Below are positions 12,641 through 24,779 of a stretch of DNA of 64,000 nt, piece after piece. The translations under genes were made by a program, and so were the position numbers. The notes beneath the pieces were generated by a model. That model did not search any database. It had not been told where the DNA came from and worked only from the letters and a program-made list of their open reading frames with translations. The first letter of the stretch is position 1. Each line of letters starts with the position of its first letter. Source of the DNA: Camellia lanceoleosa (lineage: Eukaryota; Streptophyta; Magnoliopsida; Ericales; Theaceae); NCBI GenBank assembly GCA_025200525.1, contig CM045768.1:50600925-50664924 (forward strand), in the 5' to 3' direction.

Positions 12641-14056
12641 GCCCAGGCAATGACAAAAGGCACAAATGGCATGGAAATGATATGCAAGCATGCAAACTAA
12701 ATTCCAACAACTAAATGAAGGAAAACAGCCTCAAAATGATGATAAAATGCACCGATGCTAGGAATGTTCCCGAAATGTGATATTTAGCCCCGAAATGGCC
12801 TCTGACTATGCTATACATGCAAAATTGACACTTGACAGCAAAAAAGTAGCAAGAAAGCCCCAAAAATAGCATCTTTCCAGTACAAAACATGGCCAAATTG
12901 TAAGCATAGATATGACAACAATAGCTTGCAAAAATACGGAAAAAAGAGGATTTACAAAGCAAGTGATATCTACAATGCTCAAACCCAAAAAATCAGTTCT
13001 ACAACATTAGAGAGGGACTAAAAATATGCATTTTACAGAAGATGAGATCCCCAAATTCAGTGTGTAGATATACAATACATAGCATGCAAAATAAGGGTCA
13101 AAAGAGGTTTATAAAGAGAGGTATCATAAGCAATGACCAAACAACTTAAGACCCTTAATAAAACTTGAAGAATAGACCAAAATAAGACACTTCACGAGCC
13201 TGATGAAGGCCAGAAACAGAAGCTAGAATGGCCTAAACAAACATGCAATTTTCACGGTAAATTTGAAGAATTTCAAAGGAGGTGCATGCTAGAATCACCA
13301 AACATGGTTGATCCCTTCTTCAATATTTAATAGGGGCTCAATATAAGCCTACTAACAGTTTACATCAGTCTCGAAATCAGATTACTCATAAGGCAAATAA
13401 AGCATGCAAATTAATGGCCTAAAGAGTGGTATTGAAGGAAGTATATCATGGAGACACCAAATGAAGTTGAGCCCTTCTACAAAGTTGTAGAGGGGCTCAA
13501 AATAACAAAACCAGTAGGGGTCGGAGCCCAAAACAAAAGGGAAATAGGGTAAGAAATGACTCAAGAAAATGCAAGAAAAAAGGGATTTAGGAACTTACCC
13601 TTGAAGACAAGTCTTTGCCTCTTCTTGCCTTGATGAAAGTTGCTTCTAAGCCTCTGAAGAAGCCTTCTTTGTTGTTGGAATGGAGTTGTTGATGGTGGTG
13701 CTTGGAGTTGATGAAGGATTGGTCTAGATGCTTGAAGGGTTTTTCAAGGTTTTGGCTATGGAAATGGAGGCTATGGAAGAGGGCTCTTGAGAGAAAATGT
13801 TCCAACCCTAGCAAGGAGGAGGGCAGCCCTTTAAATAGGCCAAAAAGAGTGTAAAGGGAGGAAAAGCACCCAAGCTTTCCTCCCAAAATATCCAGGATGC
13901 AGGGATATTTTGAAAAAATATCGAGACAGTTGGAAAAAATTGAAGCGAAGTGGCCGGCCGAGATAAATTACAGGAGGTGGTGGCCACCCCACCTGGTCGA
14001 CCCAGCCACTCACCTACTGGCCGGCCATGGCCCAAAAATGAAGGAAAAAATTACGC

Positions 14057-14345
14057 CGACCACCGTGTAAAGTGTCCTCCCATGAGTGTAGAATAAGGCC
14101 CCAGGTCGAATCGCAACTCTGAAGCAGGAGTCACACCATAGAGCCTGAAGGAGAGTCGCAAAACTGAAATGCACAACTACTGGCCGACCACCAATGCTTA
14201 GGGTCCTGCCAGATGTGTGGAGCAAGGTTCAAGGTCGGAAATTGGCAACCAGGCAGGAACCACAACATAGAGCTTGAAGGAGAGGCTCAAAAATGAAACT
14301 TTGAATTCTTTGGCCGACCAGTAGTTCTTAGGGTCCTCCATGTCC
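14057..14345. repeat. Tandem duplication, about 128-bp unit
   Basis: Slightly more than two copies. Shared blocks are GGCCGACCA, TTAGGGTCCT, AGGTCG, GAAGCAGGAGTC or AGGCAGGAACC, CATAGAGC(T/C)TGAAGGAGAG and AAATGAAA. There is no coding content. Confidence 0.65.
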
Positions 14346-16505
14346 CCGATCCAGATATGTAGCTTTGGTTGGAAGAAAATATGCCCGGGGTGTTCAACAT
14401 TGGCGGAAGTGAGCAAAAGCAGGCGGAGGAGAAACTGGTTATCTGGGATAATTGCTGGCCTCCCACCCCGGTGATCTTCTGGTGTTGAAGCAGGGTACAT
14501 GCCAAATTTGAACAAAAACTAATGAAATGAGCAGCTCGGAGCCAAAGACCGCAATTCGGGATCGAAAATGGGCTGCGAGTCTTAGGAAGTGGTGTTTAGC
14601 GTGAAGTGGGCATCTGCGACCCGGTGTCCTCGGAATGACAAAAGCGAGGTTCTGCCAAAATCGAGAAAAGCGATGCAAAATGAATGCGGGGCCCAAATCG
14701 CGTAGTTCGGGTCCAGAAAACTCTGAGCAAAAGTGACACTCTGACCTGAAGTGGGCATCGAAGGCCAGTGTTCCTCGGAATGATAAAACAGAGGTGCATG
14801 CCAAAAACGAATCGGAGATGGTTGGGCGGTCCCGAGCCGAGCACTGACGGCTGACGGCTCAGCAAGGAGCCAAGACTCGAAATGGGCAAAATGGCTGCGA
14901 CCACGAAATGTAACACGACCACCGGGAGATAGTCTCTGAGGACCACTCCTTCCAGCGGAAAGAAAATAGAAAACCGAGTCTGGTTATGGCAAGAGACAAG
15001 GCATAGAAGAGAATTGAAGTCCGGAGGCAAAGGCGCCTGGCGCGACTCTGAAACTTCGAGCGAGCCTGATACAACATCACCAAGCGCTCAATCGGTGGCG
15101 TCTAAGTCTTAAGGTCGGTCAAAAATGGGGTGTCTCTGATTTGCCCTCTTTGGAGAACTTCGGAAGTCAAGTGGCGGAGTGAATGTCAAAAGCCGAGGCG
15201 ACCCATTTTGACAAAGTAGAAGACTTAGACAATCATCTGAGGTGAACAAAGATGTGTGCTTGAGCATGCCCATGAGCAAAATGGGGCAAAATGCAAATGA
15301 TATACCTGAGCGGTGATCATGCAAGTCTGACAAAAGGTAATAAAGCAAGTATTGACAAATAGATCTGAGATTTTATGCAGAATGCAAAAGCAACAACTAC
15401 ATTTCATGCGATTAGGAATGCGAAGAATTATTCAATTCTCGTCGCGTCTCTACGGAGAAGATCGATACCTGGCGATTAAATGCAGTCGCACTGACCTCAA
15501 ATGAACCGTACATACAATATCGTGCTGCAAAGAGAGAAATCAACAAGAACAATATGCTAACAACATATATTCAATCACGATTCCTATGATTGAAAAGTTT
15601 GGCACACAGTCTTGGGTGAAAGGATGCATCACAATGCGAGAAAAAGATAACGCGACAATGCATGTTCGAGCATAGAAGTATGGTACATCAAGAAGACACG
15701 CATGACAATGCAAAATATTCATGAGAATCAGTATGAGCCAAATAATGACAAGCGAGCACGTCGGGATGCACATTTTGTTGTGCAACAATTTGAAAGCAGC
15801 GCATTTCGGCGGCAATGACAACTCGATTGCATTGATTTACCTCCGGAGAGGTCACAACATGTTTAAAAAGGATACACTCTGATTTTGATGAATAATGGCG
15901 AGACACATATCGAAATTGCAATTAAAGTTCGGTGAAGCAATTGACGCGTAGAAAGTGCACTTTTCTTCAACTTTTTCAAGTCCGGGAGCTCGATTTTCCT
16001 CAAAATTTGCGAGAGGTAGGGAGGGTGGGGAGCATGGTCGGCCAGCCTCTTGCCCTAGGAGAGGCCATCGGCCAGGTGGGAAGCAGATGGCGGCCGGCCG
16101 GGTTGGGTGGCCGTGACCACTTGCCCAAAGTAGGGGCATTTTGGTTATTTTCGACATTTCTATATATATGCTTGCCCATTGCCTCGAAATCACACCCCGT
16201 GTGAAATTCTCTCCTCTTGCTCTTTAAGCCATTTTCTCTTTCAGATCTGCATTTTATCTGCGCCCTCGGCCTCGCATAAGTTGTTTTTCGAAATCTTTCG
16301 TTTAAGCACTTTGGTAGACTAAATTTTGACTTCGGCTCCTCTTCTCATTTTCACCACTTGAGGTAATTTTGTCTCATTATTCGAAAAATTTTCCCGGGAG
16401 TTGACTTTTGGTTGACTTTTCATTTCCCGAGGGTTGACTTTCGTTGACTTTTTCCAATTTTGGGTCGTTTCACTCATTTTTGGTCCTCTTTGCAGTTTTC
16501 TCGAC

Positions 16506-19500
16506 ATGGCGGGTCATTTCCCTCATGATAGAGGTTTTCAGTCGGAGATGATTACGACATTATGGCATTGCCCGAGGGTTCGCCTTTTATTCGGCGATAT
16601 GCCCGGTGATTACCGAACTTCCATGAGCCACTTTTACGTCATTTCCCGATTTCAACGATCGGTGCAGGATCTCCTTCTGCGAGAGCAGGGCGGCGCCTCT
16701 CTCGATGTAGAGGTATTTTACTTTATTTCTGTATCTTTCATGCATTTTATACCTTTGCCATGCTTAGACACAGTTTAGCTTACGACCACGATTACTTTAC
16801 TTGCATCCGAGCATGTAACTCGGCCACTTAATTTCACGACGCACAATACATCGCGATTGCGAATGTATAGTACTCATTAGTTAGAAATTGAACACACGGC
16901 TCAAACATTGATTCACCAACACACAGTCGAAGTTGAAAATGAGCACACGACATCTTGATTAATAGTAGAACGCATAGATCCCAAAACTCAATTCTTGAAC
17001 ACGCGGATTTGATGTGAACACACATTATTGATTAAGAGTAGAACGCGATCCCAAACTTCGATTTCTTGAACACGACCCAGTTTGAAGCGAACACCTGACT
17101 GATTTCTTGAACCATGACCCAGTTTGATCACGAACACACGATGATTTCTTGAACACGGACCCAGATTTGATCTTGAACCGCTGACCTTGATTAAGAGTAG
17201 AATACCTGACCCTAAACTCGATTTCTTGAACCTTGACCATTTGAAGCGAACACCATTGCGATTAAGAGTAGAACCTGACCCTAAATTCGATTTCTTGAAC
17301 ACACTGACCAGTGAAGTGAGCACCTGACAGCGATTAAGAGTAGAACGCATACCCCTAAACTCGATTCTTGAACACCTGACCCAGTTAAAGTGAACGCATG
17401 ACCCGATTAAGAGTAGAACGCATGATCCCAAACTCAGTTCTTGAACACCAGACCCAGTTGAAGCGAACACAGCCATTTGATTAAGAGTAGACGCCTGACA
17501 ACTAAACTCGATTCTTTGAACACACGCCAGATTTGAAGTGAGCGCCTGACAGCTTGATTAAGAGTAGAACACCGACCCTAAACTACGATTCTTGAACCAT
17601 GACCCAGTTGAAGTGAACACACGACCCATTGATTAAGAGTAGAACACCTGACCCTAAACTCGATTTCTTGAACACGACCCAGTTTGAAGTGAACACCTGA
17701 GCCTGATTAGCACAGTTTCTTCATTTCATTTACACAGCTTCTTCATTTCATTTGCACCTGACTTCTTCATTTCATTTCTTGATGCGCATTCATTCTAAAT
17801 CTTGAGGCTAGTGCTCGCCCAGTCTTGAGGTATGGCTCTACCGCCGAGGAGTGGTATCTTAGCCGAGCTTCGGAAGGCCGGGATGGTCGACTTCGTTGAG
17901 GATTCGGACCATTTTGCGAGGACTTATCTGCTTGCCTTATTAGTAGGACATTATTTCTTGCCTGGCGGAGATGGTGGGACACCACCAATTCTTTCCATTT
18001 CTCTGCGGCCAGGGATATGACCATGACCCATTGGACTTCGCTATGATCAGGCCTAGACCTAGGCGGTGGACCTATTCCTTATAGCGAGGATATGGGTCGA
18101 TTGGGAGGCTACTTGGATGTATCTATTGAGAACGCCCGCTTTGTAAACAGAGGTAGGAGGGTTCGGTATACTTGGTTCTCTTCACATTCGTGACATGATG
18201 GAACTGAGTCTCCGAGGAGGTTGAGCGATATACGTGGCTTCCTCATGTTCCTCTTTGGCACCACTACGTTTTTAGATAGAGAACATGGTGGGTTGTATTC
18301 TTGGCGCTCTGGTAGACCTATCACAGTCGGTCGGTATGATTAGGCGGCCTTTGGCTACCCTTCTTGCTACATGGCGATCTCTACGCCTTGGAGACTTACT
18401 TGGCGGCTACTGGAGAGCTTGGGAGGTACATTCTGTCCTCTTGACTTACATTTTTGCTCCTCATTACTTGTTCACTGCACACACGGCGCACTTTGCATTC
18501 TGTATGCTGCCTTTTTAGCACATTGTATTCACATCCCGCACTGCTTTTCTCAGCTATGGGTGTATGCATATTTCCCCACATTAGCTCCGGAGATGGAGGT
18601 AGCAGGACCTCCTATGACCCCATTTTCATTGATGTTTGAGGGCGAGCACTTATCGAGGCCTCGGGAGACTCTCTTTCATCTGCGACAGTACTTTGACCTT
18701 TGTGAGGCGACAGAGGTATCTCAGAACTCTCAGTTCTTTTCATCTTTATCTTTGATCTGCTCTACATATTCGATTTGATTGATTTATACCTTTGGTTATC
18801 CGCAGATCACTTGGCGCCTTAAGGCGTGTTTGGCGACGACCTCGAGAATCAGTACCCTGGAGGGCCGACTAGTTCCCAGTATAGGTTCTGCCGAGGGCGG
18901 TCGGCGAGCTTGGTTCTGAAACGCTTTTGTCGGTGTGGGGTATGATTCTTAGGACCCTCCTGCTGTGCCTCCACCCACTATGCGGACTAGCCAGCTATCT
19001 GAGGAGGTCATTAGGGACATGCGAGAACCGATGCTTTGCTATATCTTATTGAGGAACTTCATACCTATTGCATATATCTCGATGCCTCCCAGCGAAGTCG
19101 GGTTATGCAGAGGCCTAGGTGCACCATCTTGAGTCGTGCCGTCTTTGCGAGCATCCTCTTCTAGCAGGACTGGTGCATCTAGAGGTAGAGGCAGTTCGAT
19201 TCCTCCGATCCTCTGGCTCTTGATCATCCTGGATGGCCCGATATGCCGACTGAGTTGACGAGTTGGCAGTACGGGACTACTTCTCCGATCCGTCGATGGA
19301 GCCTCCGATGCACAGCCCGCAGATATGTCGGTGATCTGACTCACCCCCGGTATGTTCTACCATTTTCATTTGTCATACAGACATTTTGGCAGTTACTTAT
19401 TTATTGATGACTTGAGCTTGTGTCCGCAGCCACCTCGGGAGTACATAGATGAGATGCTCGGGGTGGTAGCCTCGCTTGAGGGGATGGTCCTGCGTAGAGA

Positions 19501-19833
19501 GGCACAGATGTCCATCATGGGCTTCCAGGTACCCTTCATCTCTCTTGCATTTATCATATTTCTGTTAACACTCTGGTTTTAAGCTTTCTGCTGTATTGAT
19601 AGCCTGTGTAGGACACATCTGGCACACACCCCATTCACATACTGTATTTGCACCTGCTTTTTATGTTTGAACTGATGTATTGCACTTTTCATTTTCAGAT
19701 GCCTCCAGTATATGCTCGACCGAGGTGGGCCACGGTCTTCTCGGAGGTCGAGGTGTTAGACCTACTCGGTCTGAGTCTCGAGGCTGGGCCATCCAGACCT
19801 TCTGAGGAGCTCGAGGCGGGGTTGTCTCCATGA
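16506..19833 (+). pseudogene. Degenerate plant mobile domain (PMD) gene
   Basis: Remnants of a multi-exon gene with a plant mobile domain, as in MAIN/MAIL1 relatives and some plant transposons. A first exon-like ORF at 16506-16710 starts MAGHFPHDRG and ends at a GT. PMD-like sequence follows: LAELRKAGMVDFVED (17851-17900), FHFSAARDMTMT (17993-18028, in another frame, matching the family's 'tFHl..GEMTvTL.D' core), FLDREHGG near 18270-18300, and LWVYAYFPTLAP (18554-18590, matching 'QLWAYE.FP'). A GT-AG intron at 18426-18553 precedes LWVY. Further exon-like pieces lie at about 19432-19530 (PPREYIDEMLGVVASLEG) and 19699-19833. Frameshifts at about 17990 and 18040 and a shift near 18330 show decay. 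The carrier element is not identified. PMDs are known both in host genes and in Ty3/gypsy or Mutator-like elements. Confidence 0.6.
16960..17710. repeat. Minisatellite, about 70-85-bp units
   Basis: About nine imperfect units. Each contains GATTAAGAGTAGAAC, CCTGACCC(T)AAACT, CGATTTCTTGAACAC and CCAGTTTGAAG(T/C)GAACAC. It lies between the first PMD exon-like ORF and the next PMD fragment, so it probably expanded within an intron. Minus-strand ORFs here are repeat artefacts. Confidence 0.85.
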
Positions 19834-19974
19834 GCCTTGAGGCACCCATTGTTGAGGATGAGGAGGAGGAGGAGGTCGCAGGCGTGTCGAGACATCTCAC
19901 AGGAGGAGGCTCGGTCTCGGTTCGGGAGGCGGGGATGAGCCGAGGATCTGGGATAAATGAAGGATTTAGGGACC

Positions 19975-20270
19975 ATTGGTTGTTAGGTGGTATTATAAAC
20001 TAGAGCGGCTCGATCAAAAGCTTCCATCAATTACGAAATCTTTCAAGGCCAAATTCATCACCAACGAGGTCGGTAGAAACAAGATGACTCCTAGGCAATG
20101 CAAATCCGGCCGGAGAAACACTACGAGCATATTACGCTATTGGGAGTGCTTTAACCTTGTTGATGGCGCTTAGCGATTCCATGGCCATCACCGCCTTCAA
20201 AATGGGTTTGCATCACGGCGGTGTTCTTCGCGGTTCCTTGACAAAGACCCCTAAACGATCTGTGGTTAAT
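19975..20270 (+). pseudogene. Truncated gag of the Tat element
   Basis: Readable gag-core sequence: WYYKLERLDQKLPSITKSF at about 19983-20045, then a lysine/arginine-rich stretch, then in a shifted frame SDSMAITAFKMGLHHGG near 20165-20220. The latter matches the 'DA.DsmAI.AF..GL' block of plant gypsy gag. The start of gag and everything between it and the 5' LTR are absent, so a deletion or nested rearrangement removed them. Confidence 0.65.
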
Positions 20271-20669
20271 GAAGAAAGTTGAGAATCTTGTAAAGTGGAG
20301 GATGACACCTTGCGGGTTAAAAGCAAAGCGTGGCCAACAAGGCGGCCCCTTCGAAATTGCTCGAATAAATTTTGTACCTCCTCAGAGCCCTGGACCACAG
20401 CATCGGGCTAAAAGAGACAAGGGACGGGATTTCCACCGGTCAAGCGACCAATGTTCCCACTGGGTAAACGACCAACTGTAAATTGATAGCGGGCGCAGGA
20501 GGCGCGCCGACAAGAAATATCTGAGTTGATAGAGCCAATCAGCGGTTATGTCCAAAGTCCAACACCTTCCGTTCTTCAAATAGCCATCCAAAATGGTGGG
20601 ACCTCCCAACACGAGAAGATAGGATAGACGGTGTGACTATCACAAAGACCATAGCCATGATATTGAGAG

Positions 20670-22170
20670 TTGTTATGCATTGAAGGATCACTTGGAAGAA
20701 TTGGTACAAGATGGTCGGCTACAACAGTACGTCCGAAAAGGCAATCCAACCAAAGCAATAGCCATAAGACAGAATTCCCCTCCGATCAGCGTGATCCACA
20801 TGATATACAGCCTGCCAATGTCACCCGTGGTGCACACTATTCAGTTGAATCTCGACCCTCAAAATCAACTCACTTCGGCTAAGCGGCCCCATGAAGCTGC
20901 GAGCATTGCTTTTGATGATTCAAATTTGGCCGGAGTGACACTTCCCCATATCGATCCCTTGGTAATTGAGTTACACGTAAACCGATTCACAATTGAGCGC
21001 GTACTCATTGATCCGGAGAGTACATCGGAGGTTATGTACTACAAGACATTCACCAAACTCGGCTTCTCCGAATCGGATCTCTGTAGCCCTTATCCACTAT
21101 TCGGCCTCAACGCCAATCCGAGTACCGTTGGGGAAAATCACACTACTGTTCGGCGGGCTCCGAACATTGGATGTGGAATTCTTGGTCGTCAAGCTGCCAT
21201 CGCCGTACAATCTCATCATGAGGCGAACTTGGTGACATACTATGCGAGCCATACCAAGCACCTATCATCATTTCTCGCTTCCCGAAAAAATCTGACATTA
21301 AGTAAATCCATGGCTCACGAAGTCGGCACAAGCATGCTATCTCCTTCTTTGGAAAGACGCCAAATGAGTTGCAAGTAAATTCCATTGAGGTCTTGGGATC
21401 GGGAGAGCCTCGGCGATGTTAGGCGGCTCCCAAGTGAAAAGGCCACGGAAACACTAAATCGAGTTGAAAGCAGCGAAAATCCCGATAGGTTCTTCATGGT
21501 CGGCACCTCTCTAAATCAAGTCGACGGGCAATGACTAATTTCCTTCCCTCTTCGCAACCTTGATGTCATTGCATGGACTCCATATGAGATAACGGTATAG
21601 ATCCGTCTGCTTGGCGACCGTTTGAATGTTGACCCTAAATGCAAGCCGATCATTCGGAAAAGCCGAGGTCAACCGCGAGCACTGCTGCCGGCTTTGTTGA
21701 AGAGGTTGACAAGTTGCTTGATCTTGTGACAATCGGAAATGACCTACCCTCGTAGCTCTTTATCTTGTGGTTGTGAAGAGAAATGGGACTTGGCGAGTGT
21801 GCGTTGATTTCACGGACCTAAACAAAGCATGCCCCAAGGATTGTTTCCTCTACCTAGAATTGACCACCTTGTGGATCTGACGGCATGCCATCAGCGTATA
21901 AGCTTCCTCGATACTTACAGAGGCTACCATCAAATCGCCATGCATTCGGAGGACCAAGACAAAACTGCATTCCTCACCCCAAGAGGAACCTACTGCTATA
22001 AGGTTATGCCTTTTGAAATTTGAAGAATCAGGGTAACTTACTAAAAGTAGTCCTTTGCCATGTTCAAGGAGCAACTCGGTCACACTATGGAAGTGTACAT
22101 TGATGACATGGTGGTCAAGTCCAAAGAAGAGCAAACTCATCTAGCCGATCTGGAAGAGACATTGACATTC
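20670..22170 (+). pseudogene. Protease and reverse transcriptase remnants of the Tat element
   Basis: The open stretch at 20680-21378 carries the aspartic protease region (VIELHVNRFTIERVLID followed by P-E-S-T). Plant relatives read LID then G-(G/S)-S at the active site, so this copy appears to have lost it. Reverse transcriptase sequence follows: FPLPRIDHLVDLTA at about 21838-21885, FLDTYRGYHQI at about 21905-21940, AFLTPRGTYCYKVMPF to 22020, then a stop, and YIDDMVVKSK (the catalytic DD) near 22095-22125. In-frame stops and frame changes show it is not functional. Confidence 0.85.
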
Positions 22171-22343
22171 TCGCCGTAAATGAAGGCTGGTGAGCTTCCA
22201 AATGCGTTTGGGATCGGCTTTTGCAAATTCTTGAGATACATTGTCAACCACCGAGGAATCAAAAGCCAACCCAAGGCAAATCACAGCAATTCGGAACTCG
22301 GCTCCTCGGTTGGTCAAAGAGGTTTAGGCGTTAACGGGGATGG

Positions 22344-23684
22344 TTGTCGCTCTCAGCAGGTTCATTAGTCGTTCCACGGTGCTGCTGCGACAATTCTTTC
22401 ATACACTCTGACGAGGCAAGGCTTTTGAATGGATGCTTAGAGTCTTGGCCGCTTTCAACGGCCTCAAGACCTACCTCCGTCAGTTCCACTCTTGACAACA
22501 CCCTCGGCAGGCGACCCACTCATTTTGTATCTGGCGGGTTTCCGGCCAAGACCATCGGTAGCCGTACTAATAAAAAAAAAAAAATTTGGGAAGCGGCGGC
22601 CGATTATTATGTGAGCAAGGCAATGGTTGACGCCGAAACACGCTACCTTCCTTTGGAAAAACTCATCCTGGACCTCGTCATGGCAGCGAGAAAGCTAATG
22701 CATTACTTTCAGGAGCATACCATCAGGGTGCTAACGAATCACCCCCTCCGGTCGGTACTCCATAGTGCAGAGGCATCAGGGCACGTTTCAAAGTGGGCTT
22801 TTGAACTCAGCCAGTACGATATTCAGTTTCTACCTAGAACCTTAATCAAGGGACAGGTGCTTGCCGACTTTGTGGCCGAATTCACTGGGGGTCTTGCTGG
22901 CTTCAAGTCTGATGAAATTCGACCTAAGCCGAACTGGAGAATTTATGTTGGGGACATTTGGCAGTTGTACTGTGATGGATCATCCAACCAACGGGGCTGC
23001 GGAGCCGGAGTAGTAATCATGGCTCTCGACGGCGCAATAATTGAGCAGGCCGTCAAACTCGGCTTTGAAGCATCAAATAACGAGGCCGAATACGAAGCCC
23101 TTCTGACCGGTTTGCAGAATGCACATCTTCTGAGTGCTCGGCGTTTGTTTGTATTTTCCGATTCAAAACTGGTGATCAATCAGCTAAAGGGGGAGTATGC
23201 GACCAAAAACGACCGTATGGCGGCTTACATGAAATTAGCTAGTGCCTTGCTGGAAAAATTTGACCATCATGAATTGAATCAGATAACACGTGATCAGAAC
23301 ACACATGTAGATGCCCTGGCTTGCCTAGCCTCCGCCATTAACTCAGAGATTAAATGGACCATCGAGGTGGGTTTCATCCTGAAACCAAGCATTGGTCCTT
23401 TAAAGGAAATCCAGGTCAATGTCATAGAATCTGGACCGAGTTGGATGGATCCCATTGCTGTAATCCTGTCTTCCGAACAGCTCCCAAAGGACAAGAAAGA
23501 AGCGCACAAGCTGCGAAACAAAGCCCTGCGTTACTACTTGGATCCGCAAGGAAAGTTTTATAAAAAATCCTTTTCTGGTCCATACCTAGAATGCGTGCAC
23601 CTGGACAAAGTCGAAGAACTTCTGACTAAAATACATGAAGGCAGTTGTGGCACACATTCTGGTGGGCGCTCTCTAGCTCATTGA
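22344..23684 (+). pseudogene. Dual RNase H region of the Tat element
   Basis: This is the longest open stretch of the element. The first RNase H-like part (about 22600-22900) reads YYVSKAMVDAETRYLPLEKL, then TNHPLRSVLH, then ADFVAEF. A second, archaeal-type RNase H follows at about 22965-23350 with all four acidic residues visible: D in YCDGSSN, E in NNEAEYEAL, D in VFSDSKL and D in THVDALA. Two RNase H domains in tandem are the hallmark of the Tat lineage of plant Ty3/gypsy elements. Readable integrase N-terminal sequence begins near the end. The first Met of the open frame is not a native start. Confidence 0.9.
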
Positions 23685-24420
23685 GCTATAACACAAGGGT
23701 ATTATTGGCCGACAATGAGATTTGATGCCAAATGCTATGTGAAAAAATGTGAACAGTGCCAGAAGTTCTCCCCGTTAACCCATCTGCCTGCTGAAGAGTT
23801 AAGCTCTATTACGACCCACGGCGTCGCCTAGTAGGGACTTGATATCGTGGGACCATTGCAGGGCCCCAGGGAACAAGCGATTCTTTAAGGTCGCGACAGA
23901 TTTCTTCAGAAAATGGGTTGAAGTAGAGGCATTAACGCACATTCAAGATGTTGATGTTAAGCGCTTTGTATGGAGAAATATCATAACACGATTCGGCATT
24001 CGGCATTCTAAAGGCTCTTATCTCAGACAATGACACCCAGTTTGATTGTGGCGTCTATCGAGAGTCACGGCAAGTATGGTATCCGACCCTACTTTTCCGC
24101 CGACTTACCCTAAAGCAATGGTCAAGCGAAACCTCGAACAAATCTATCTTGGATGGCATCAAGAAGAGGTTGGAGAAAGCTAAAGGCAAATGGGTCGAAG
24201 AATTCCGAGTGTCTTGTGGGCTTATCGAACTCTGAAGGCGATCCACTAGAAGAAACACCGTTTGCTTTATGCTTTGGAACCCAGCGATCATACCCACGGA
24301 GATCGGCCACCCAACCCTGAAGTCGCAAGTTTTCGATATGGGCCGAAATGACATGATGTTGGCTTTGGATTTGATTTTGATCAAAGAACGAAGAGACTGT
24401 GCCCTTGCATCCATGGCACG
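23685..24420 (+). pseudogene. Integrase remnant of the Tat element
   Basis: The zinc-binding segment YYWPTMRFDAKCYVKKCEQC lies at about 23700-23760. The catalytic core starts at about 23880 (FFKVATDFFRKWVEVEAL, first Asp). LISDNDTQFD follows at about 24015-24045 (second Asp), and the region near 24190-24235 corresponds to the 'VLWAYRT' block. Several frame changes and a stop at 23684-23686 separate these pieces. Confidence 0.8.
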
Positions 24421-24779
24421 ATACCGAACGACTTGCTAATTAAATAATCAACGTGTTCGTTGCACCGTTACACACCAGGAGAATTGGTCCTGAAGAAAGT
24501 ACTTCCAGCTGCTTGGAAATCGGCTGATGGAAAATTGGGTCCTAACTAGGACGGCCCCTATCAGGTCGATGCGATCGTATGAGTGGGGGCATATCGGCTC
24601 AAAGACATGTCCAGAAGAAGTCTGCCACGGCCTTGGAATTCAACGCACTTGCGTAAATTCTATCATTGAACCTAACTTGTGGGAAATGATACTAGATTTG
24701 AATGGTACACCATGTACACTCTCCACTTTTGTAATGCAAAGATCCTTGTTTCCTTACTGCAGTTCAAAAGTGTTCCGAT
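24421..24779. other. End of pol, no further domain
   Basis: Decayed C-terminal integrase and spacer sequence before the tandem array. A possible 'VLRK' region lies near 24480-24510 (GELVLKKV). Nothing else is recognised. Confidence 0.4.

Larger units (their letters stand above)
10372..16505. repeat. Unclassified repeat-derived region inside the nest
   Basis: It begins TGTAACAGCGCCGCGG, which looks like an LTR-type TG start. It holds a segment near 10500-10560 ('GAGTCGCCACCT', 'GGGAAATTTAGGAAACCCTA') of a kind common in plant retroelements. No reverse transcriptase, gag or integrase is readable on either strand. Short internal duplications are frequent: about 66-bp units at 11975-12260, longer related units to 12640, about 128-bp units at 14057-14345, and a pair at 14600 and 14750. 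Possibilities include a very long LTR, a LARD-type non-coding element, or the 5' part of whatever carries the PMD pseudogene. The right boundary is uncertain. Confidence 0.4.

Noticed and set aside
16988..17476. 162-residue minus-strand ORF
   Set aside because: It lies wholly within the minisatellite and its repeats match the DNA period.
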